Below are positions 7,268 to 10,035 of a stretch of 10,035 nt of DNA, one piece after another (position 1 is the first letter of the stretch; each line of letters begins with the position of its first letter). The stretch lies in assembly GCA_022827045.1 (NCBI GenBank), contig JAJDTQ010000268.1:1-10035 (forward strand). Reading direction: 5' to 3'. Both the position numbers and the translations under genes were made by a program. The notes beneath the pieces were generated by a model. The model was not told the DNA's origin, did no database searches, and saw only the letters and a list, made by a program, of their open reading frames with translations. This stretch comes from Candidatus Binatia bacterium (GTDB taxonomy: Bacteria > Desulfobacterota_B > Binatia > UBA9968 > JAJDTQ01).

Positions 7268-7288
7268 TCATCCACCCACCCAAGGAGG
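7268..7288 (+). promoter_or_regulatory. shared pre-RBS motif plus Shine-Dalgarno, copy 1
   Basis: TCATCCACCC (7268-7277) followed four bases later by a perfect AAGGAGG (7282-7288), six bases before the ATG at 7295. The same 10-mer precedes the next gene's ribosome binding site at 7613. Confidence 0.6.
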
Positions 7289-7294
7289 CGCGCG

Positions 7295-7597
7295 ATGCGT
7301 AGACCCCGAAGAGAAGCGGACACCTTCCTCATCCATCTCTCAGGCCGCGGCCTGGCGGACGAGCGCTACGAAGTGAAGCGCTACAAATCCGCCGACGGCA
7401 GCATCAGGCCCCTTCCCCCGGAAGAGCCGAAGAACGGGGCGCGGCGGGGGAGGCGCGTTACCGCTTCCAGGAAGGCGGTGCGCGAGATGCGGCCCGCCAG
7501 GGACGAACTCATCGTCTGCACGGGGCTTCGCATCCCCGGCAGCGGGCTTCAGCTGTGGGGCGAGCACCTCGTCTGGGCCCGAATGCTGTGCCGGTGA
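7295..7597 (+). CDS. hypothetical protein, 100 residues, basic
   Basis: I do not recognise this protein. It is 100 residues and Arg-rich, with no signal peptide or membrane segment. Residues 1-35 (DTFLIHLSGRGLADERYEVKRYKSADG) look like a small beta-rich segment. Residues 40-60 are low-complexity and strongly basic (PPEEPKNGARRGRRVTASRK). The C-terminus (LIVCTGLRIPGSGLQLWGEHLVWARMLCR) is hydrophobic and ordered-looking. The start at 7295 is well supported by AAGGAGG with 6-base spacing. The zinc-ribbon gene follows 41 bases downstream with the same pre-RBS motif, suggesting co-expression. A nucleic-acid-associated role is possible from the charge and neighbours, but nothing in the sequence proves it. 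Confidence 0.72.
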   Translation: MRRPRREADTFLIHLSGRGLADERYEVKRYKSADGSIRPLPPEEPKNGARRGRRVTASRKAVREMRPARDELIVCTGLRIPGSGLQLWGEHLVWARMLCR

Positions 7598-7612
7598 TGA
7601 GTCGCACGGATG

Positions 7613-7630
7613 TCATCCACCCGAAGGAGG
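7613..7630 (+). promoter_or_regulatory. shared pre-RBS motif plus Shine-Dalgarno, copy 2
   Basis: TCATCCACCC (7613-7622), one base, then AAGGAGG (7624-7630), eight bases before the ATG at 7639. The 10-mer is identical to copy 1 at 7268. It decides the start at 7639 over the in-frame upstream start at 7555, which would overlap the preceding gene. Confidence 0.6.
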
Positions 7631-7638
7631 GAGACGGG

Positions 7639-8448
7639 ATGCCACATAAGGACCCGGAAACGAGGCGCAAGTTCGATCGCGAACGCCACAGGAGGCGCGT
7701 CGCCGAACGGCGCGCGCAGGGCCTTTGCATCAAATGCGGACGCGGATGTCCTGCGTCCGGGCGAAGTCTTTGCGAGGTCTGCCTCGAAAGAAGCCGCGAG
7801 TCCGAGCGCGCCCGCTACGAAAGGCGAAAAGCTGCCGGGGATCCCTACGGGGGGAGGAACCCCGAGAGCCGCCGGCGCATGGCGCGGGAGAGGGCGAGGA
7901 AGTGCAGGCGCGAGCGGGTGGAGGCCGGCTTGTGCCCGCGCTGCGGACGCGAGTCCGTCGAGGACGGCGCCCTTTGCGACCCCTGTCGTGAATCGCGGCG
8001 GGCGGCGGAGAGGAAACTCTACGAAAAAAGGAGATCCTCCGGGCTTTGCGGCAGATGCGGAAGAGAAGTTTCCGCGGGGGCTTCGACGTGCGCTTCGTGC
8101 GCCGCAAGGGACGCAAAACGCCGTCCGCGCAAGAACGCCGCGAGCAGGAAACGCTATCGCGACAGGCGGGCACGCTCGCTTTGTGTGGACTGCCAGTCAC
8201 CTACCGATGGAGCCGCCAGGTGCGTCCCGTGCGCAGTGCGGTCATACCACTCCTCGAGCGAGCACAAGGGAATGCCCCTCTATCCGCCGCGCTTCACCAT
8301 AGTCGAACTCAAAACGGGTGTGGAGCACGGGCCCCTCGACTCATGGGAAGAGGTAGCCATGTGCCTCGCATTCGAGAAACTCTCCCGCGATGAAATCGAG
8401 GTCGTGGTGGATGAGCCCCTCATGTCGACTCTCACTGCATGGGTCTGA
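7639..8448 (+). CDS. protein with four zinc ribbons and a conserved-looking C-terminal domain
   Basis: 269 residues with four CxxC...CxxC modules: C30/C33-C45/C48, C99/C102-C113/C116, C137/C140-C151/C154 and C182/C185-C195/C198. Inter-pair gaps are 11, 10, 10 and 9 residues, as expected for treble-clef or ribbon zinc sites. Modules are joined by Arg/Lys/Glu helices with a repeated pattern (RxxYExRRxxGLC: RARYERRKAAG, RKLYEKRRSSGLC, RKRYRDRRARSLC), so the gene grew by internal duplication. Residues 212-269 (MPLYPPRFTIVELKTG, WEEVAMCLAFEKLSRDEIEVV) form a different cysteine-poor alpha/beta domain. No nuclease or other catalytic motif is visible. Likely a nucleic-acid-binding protein; the name of the family is unknown to me. 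Strong Shine-Dalgarno. Encoded 41 bases after the 100-residue gene. Confidence 0.82.
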   Translation: MPHKDPETRRKFDRERHRRRVAERRAQGLCIKCGRGCPASGRSLCEVCLERSRESERARYERRKAAGDPYGGRNPESRRRMARERARKCRRERVEAGLCPRCGRESVEDGALCDPCRESRRAAERKLYEKRRSSGLCGRCGREVSAGASTCASCAARDAKRRPRKNAASRKRYRDRRARSLCVDCQSPTDGAARCVPCAVRSYHSSSEHKGMPLYPPRFTIVELKTGVEHGPLDSWEEVAMCLAFEKLSRDEIEVVVDEPLMSTLTAWV

Positions 8449-8449
8449 G

Positions 8450-8524
8450 GGCCGGCGGCCACGCCTGCACTTGCAGCCGGCCTGTATACGTCTGGCGGGG
8501 GGCGGCACAGGGATAGCGCCGCCC
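8450..8524. terminator. GC hairpins between convergent genes
   Basis: GGCCGGC (8450-8456) / GCCGGCC (8476-8482), enclosing a small CTGCA-ct-TGCAG hairpin (8465-8476, alternative pairing), then GGGCGGC (8500-8506) / GCCGCCC (8518-8524) with an 11-base loop. They lie between the stop codons of the zinc-ribbon gene and the HU-like gene. No T-tract, so termination is inferred from position and structure. Confidence 0.4.
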
Positions 8525-8596
8525 TGCTGCACGGCCGGCCCGAAGCCGTCCTGATCGCTTCTCGCCGGGAGCACAGGACGGCACCTGGAAAACGGG

Positions 8597-8797
8597 CTAG
8601 CCCACGGCGTCCCTAAGCGCCTTGCCCGCCCTGAAGACCGGCGTATTCGAAGCCGCAATGGCGACGGCCTCATCGCGCGCAAGCGCCTCGCCGATGGCCG
8701 ACAGCATGGCGTCGAGCGCCCTTCCCGCGGCCGCGCGGCTCAGGTCCGTCTCAGAGGCCAGGTGAGCGACGACTTCAAGCTTCCTCATTCGTTCCAT
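8597..8797 (-). CDS. arm-less HU-like protein, 66 residues
   Basis: Residues 4-45 (MRKLEVVAHLASETDLSRAAAGRALDAMLSAIGEALARDEAVAIA) match the HU dimerisation helices, and residues 46-66 (ASNTPVFRAGKALRDAVG) match the HU C-terminal strand and helix almost perfectly. Missing between them are about 25 residues: the GFGTF strand and the whole beta-ribbon arm with its GRNPxTG turn, which in HU intercalates DNA. The join is in frame and the rest is intact, so this looks like a precise internal deletion rather than general decay. The start may be 8797 (MERMRK) or 8788 (MRK); GGGATGGA lies just upstream of 8788 and favours it slightly. HU family usual length is about 90. It is divergent from the 44-residue gene and convergent with the zinc-ribbon gene. 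Possibly a dimerisation-only partner or inhibitor of HU; this is inference. Confidence 0.72.
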   Translation of the reverse strand: MERMRKLEVVAHLASETDLSRAAAGRALDAMLSAIGEALARDEAVAIAASNTPVFRAGKALRDAVG

Positions 8798-8935
8798 CCC
8801 GGTAAGGGCGGTGGTTCGCACGCGCACTATGCACCACCGGGATGCCGCTGAAAACGGACGGCGGCCACCCACGGTCCGGGGGGAGGTCCGTCACCGGTCG
8901 CGCCCCTCCTCCCAAGAGGCAGAGCGAAGCGGGGA

Positions 8936-8982
8936 GCCGGGCAAAGGCCCGGCAGGGGAGAGGGAGACGGTCTCCAGCTCCC
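8936..8982 (+). promoter_or_regulatory. two tandem hairpins in the leader of the 44-residue gene and ssb
   Basis: Hairpin one is GCCGGGC-aaag-GCCCGGC (8936-8953), perfect. Hairpin two (8956-8982) has an outer stem GGGAG/CTCCC, an inner stem GGAGA/TCTCC and symmetric AG/AG internal loops. They end 20 bases before the Shine-Dalgarno at 9002-9008. Confidence 0.45.
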
Positions 8983-9015
8983 GCCGCCGGGGACAACCCG
9001 AGAGGAGGCTTGACC

Positions 9016-9150
9016 ATGTACGAGAACGACTTCGACGTCGACGTTCCCACCACGGACGAGTTGCTCGCAGAACTCGGACTCGACGTGTACGCGATCAGGA
9101 AGATCCGCGAAGAGGCGCAAGGCGAGGCGGAGGAGTTTTGTAGCGTGTAG
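9016..9150 (+). CDS. small acidic protein, 44 residues, upstream of ssb
   Basis: 44 residues beginning MYENDFDVDVPTTDELL. Not recognised. It is acidic (many Asp/Glu) with a predicted helix over residues 13-40, no signal peptide and one cysteine near the end (FCSV). The start is well supported by GAGAGGAGG (9000-9008 region) seven bases upstream. It lies 77 bases before ssb on the same strand, separated by a terminator-like hairpin, so it could be an independently expressed small protein or a translated leader whose translation affects read-through into ssb. The open frame extends upstream to 8842, but that part overlaps leader hairpins and lacks coding character. A link to SSB or the HU-like protein is only suggested by position. 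Confidence 0.65.
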   Translation: MYENDFDVDVPTTDELLAELGLDVYAIRKIREEAQGEAEEFCSV

Positions 9151-9162
9151 GGCGAACCGGGG

Positions 9163-9199
9163 GTTGGAGAGAAAGGCTCTCTCCTTCCCAACACTTTTT
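9163..9199 (+). terminator. hairpin plus T5 between small gene and ssb (possible attenuator)
   Basis: GGAGAGA (9166-9172), loop aaggc, TCTCTCC (9178-9184). An alternative pairing uses GTTGG (9163-9167) with CCAAC (9188-9192), bringing the stem to within two bases of TTTTT (9195-9199). The T-tract ends 15 bases before the ssb Shine-Dalgarno, a position suited to partial termination. Confidence 0.45.
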
Positions 9200-9227
9200 C
9201 ACACTCACACCACGAAGGAGAATCATC

Positions 9228-9668
9228 ATGGCATTCGGACTCAACAGAGCGGAACTGATCGGGCGTCTCGGCGCCGACGTCACCATCAACCACCTGACCA
9301 GCGGCGGGCGCGTCGCGAATCTTTCCATCGCCACCGACGAGGGCTACGTCGACAAGCAGTCCGGCGAGCGGGTGGACAAGACCGAGTGGCACCGGGTCGT
9401 GACCTTCCAGCCCGGCCTGGTGGATATGTTCGAAAAGCACGCGAAGAAGGGCCGCCTGGTCTACGTGGCGGGCAAGCTCCAGACCCGCCGCTGGAAGAAG
9501 GACGAGGAGGATTCGGACCGGTTCTCGACCGAGATTCTCATCGCGCCGGGCGGGCGCGTGCAGTTTCTCGACAAGGTGAACGGCAATGGCAACGGAAACG
9601 GCGCGCACGCCGAGACGGCGGACGTGGTGGCCACTGCGGGCGTAGTGGGCGAAGACATTCCATTTTGA
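9228..9668 (+). CDS. ssb: single-stranded DNA-binding protein (SSB)
   Basis: 146 residues. SSB coats single-stranded DNA during replication, repair and recombination, usually as a tetramer, and recruits partners through its tail. Residues 4-112 are the OB-fold with family signatures: NRAELIGRLGADV, GGRVANLSIATDE, KTEWHRVVTF, KKGRLVYVAGKLQTRRW, and the closing strand RFSTEILI to VQFLDK. Residues 115-140 are a short Asn/Gly-then-Ala/Val linker, and the C-terminus ends EDIPF, the expected acidic-aromatic partner-binding tip (DDIPF in E. coli). It is shorter than most chromosomal SSBs (about 165-180) because the linker is short; short linkers are common in accessory or phage/plasmid SSBs, but this does not decide the origin. 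Shine-Dalgarno AAGGAG (9215-9220), seven bases before ATG. Followed at once by a strong terminator. Confidence 0.96.
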   Translation: MAFGLNRAELIGRLGADVTINHLTSGGRVANLSIATDEGYVDKQSGERVDKTEWHRVVTFQPGLVDMFEKHAKKGRLVYVAGKLQTRRWKKDEEDSDRFSTEILIAPGGRVQFLDKVNGNGNGNGAHAETADVVATAGVVGEDIPF

Positions 9669-9677
9669 GCGCTTCAT

Positions 9678-9711
9678 GGGCCGGCGCCTCGCGCGTCGGC
9701 CCTTTTCTTTT
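9678..9711 (+). terminator. intrinsic terminator of ssb
   Basis: A 25-base hairpin (9678-9702) with a ten-pair stem, GGGCCGGCGC against GCGCGTCGGCCC minus its loop, one G-T pair and a five-base loop, followed by TTTTCTTTT (9703-9711). It begins nine bases after the ssb stop. Confidence 0.9.
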
Positions 9712-9754
9712 GCTCGCTATCCAGAGGAAGTCCGCCCTGCCGGCCCTCTCCTCT

Positions 9755-9770
9755 ACCGGGAACACCCGGT
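9755..9770. repeat. small perfect hairpin
   Basis: ACCGGG (9755-9760), loop AACA, CCCGGT (9765-9770). First of four inverted repeats in the gene-free stretch after ssb. Confidence 0.5.
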
Positions 9771-9781
9771 GAATCCTTCGG

Positions 9782-9811
9782 TTCCGTGAACGATGAACCG
9801 TGTTCACGGAA
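9782..9811. promoter_or_regulatory. perfect 10-bp inverted repeat, operator-like
   Basis: TTCCGTGAAC (9782-9791) and GTTCACGGAA (9802-9811), perfect, with a 10-base spacer, so half-sites are 20 bases (about two helical turns) centre to centre. An overlapping alternative pairing CGGTTC (9779-9784) / GAACCG (9795-9800) cannot form at the same time. Consistent with a dimeric regulator site or a switching RNA structure. Confidence 0.55.
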
Positions 9812-9868
9812 GATCGGCATGCACCTGTAATCACTCCATACTCAAGATAGTGGCTCGATCTACCCCCC

Positions 9869-9920
9869 GCTGCGGGAATTTCGGGCCGGAAAAACGGCCC
9901 GAAATGACCCTTTCCGCAGC
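9869..9920. repeat. two-tier long inverted repeat
   Basis: Outer stem GCTGCGG (9869-9875) / CCGCAGC (9914-9920), inner perfect 11-bp stem ATTTCGGGCCG (9878-9888) / CGGCCCGAAAT (9895-9905), loop GAAAAA. The strands are separated by 2 and 8 unpaired bases. No T-tract follows, so it is not an obvious intrinsic terminator. Candidates are a structured RNA, an element end or a replication-linked hairpin. Confidence 0.6.
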
Positions 9921-9930
9921 ATGAGAGACT

Positions 9931-9963
9931 GTTTCCCGATGAGCTTCGCCTTCATCGTGAAAC
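9931..9963. repeat. imperfect 12-position inverted repeat
   Basis: GTTTCcCGATGA (9931-9942) pairs with TCATCGtGAAAC (9952-9963) with one mismatch and a nine-base loop. It lies 11 bases after the two-tier hairpin. Confidence 0.5.
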
Positions 9964-10035
9964 ACCAAAGGCTCTTGTGTCCCGGTGGCGGTACTACCCT
10001 CTCTCTCTTAGCGTCCTCATTTTAGCACGCACGGC

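Larger units (their letters stand above)
9712..10035. other. gene-free region downstream of ssb
   Basis: I find no open frame here with a ribosome binding site or recognisable product. The region contains the four inverted repeats listed separately. From 9964 to the end there is a pyrimidine-rich stretch (CCCTCTCTCTCTTAG near 9998-10010) and nothing else I can name. No tRNA- or rRNA-like sequence was seen. Confidence 0.6.

Noticed and set aside
7730..8200. Minus-strand open frame of 156 codons inside the zinc-ribbon gene
   Set aside because: Antisense shadow; the plus frame has a perfect Shine-Dalgarno and four spaced cysteine quartets.
925..9809. 9-mer TGTTCACGG shared between 925-933 (receptor upstream) and 9801-9809 (after ssb)
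   Set aside because: A single 9-base match in 10 kb is within chance, and the flanks differ (GTTCacggGAAC versus a 10-bp palindrome), so no common operator is claimed.
9921..10025. 34-codon plus-strand frame near the right edge
   Set aside because: No ribosome binding site, it overlaps the inverted repeats and the peptide has no recognisable character.
9850..10035. Insertion-sequence end at the right edge
   Set aside because: The two-tier hairpin resembles element tips in general, but there is no transposase fragment, target duplication or second copy in the window.

Overview
The window looks like chromosomal, GC-rich Gram-negative DNA, probably proteobacterial. The support is a TonB-dependent receptor, a very large Calx-beta protein ending in an outer-membrane beta-barrel, alphaproteobacterial-style HU sequences and an SSB with the usual acidic-aromatic tail. 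I cannot place it more precisely from sequence alone.

Layout. Positions 1-822 (minus) hold the N-terminal 274 residues of a TonB-dependent receptor running off the left edge. A roughly 340-base regulatory gap follows. A short HU-like gene (1164-1409, plus) keeps the dimerisation half of HU but not the arm or C-terminus. It converges, across a hairpin, on an autotransporter-like Calx-beta protein of about 1,800 residues (1438-6981, minus). The 5' end of that gene carries eight perfect copies of an 8-bp unit (6879-6942). Upstream lie a terminator-like leader hairpin (7091-7128), a candidate start with a Shine-Dalgarno (7090) and a candidate promoter (7149-7176). Because 8 is not a multiple of 3, this has the architecture of a slipped-strand phase-variation switch, and it is the most interesting signal in the window.

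From 7295 rightwards is a set of small genes: a 100-residue unknown (7295-7597), a 269-residue protein with four zinc ribbons (7639-8448), a 66-residue HU-like protein on the minus strand that lacks the DNA-binding arm (8597-8797), a 44-residue acidic protein (9016-9150) and ssb (9228-9668), which ends in a strong intrinsic terminator. The first two genes share an identical 10-base motif just upstream of their ribosome binding sites, and most of the plus-strand genes have structured leaders. SSB, HU-like and zinc-ribbon proteins together suggest a nucleic-acid-handling accessory module, but this is inference. Positions 9712-10035 contain no supportable gene. They contain four successive inverted repeats, including a perfect 10-bp operator-like one and a two-tier hairpin.

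The left half is therefore cell-surface (receptor plus adhesin-like autotransporter) and the right half is DNA-binding and small unknown genes. The long GC-biased open frames on the plus strand opposite the autotransporter are taken as shadows, not genes.
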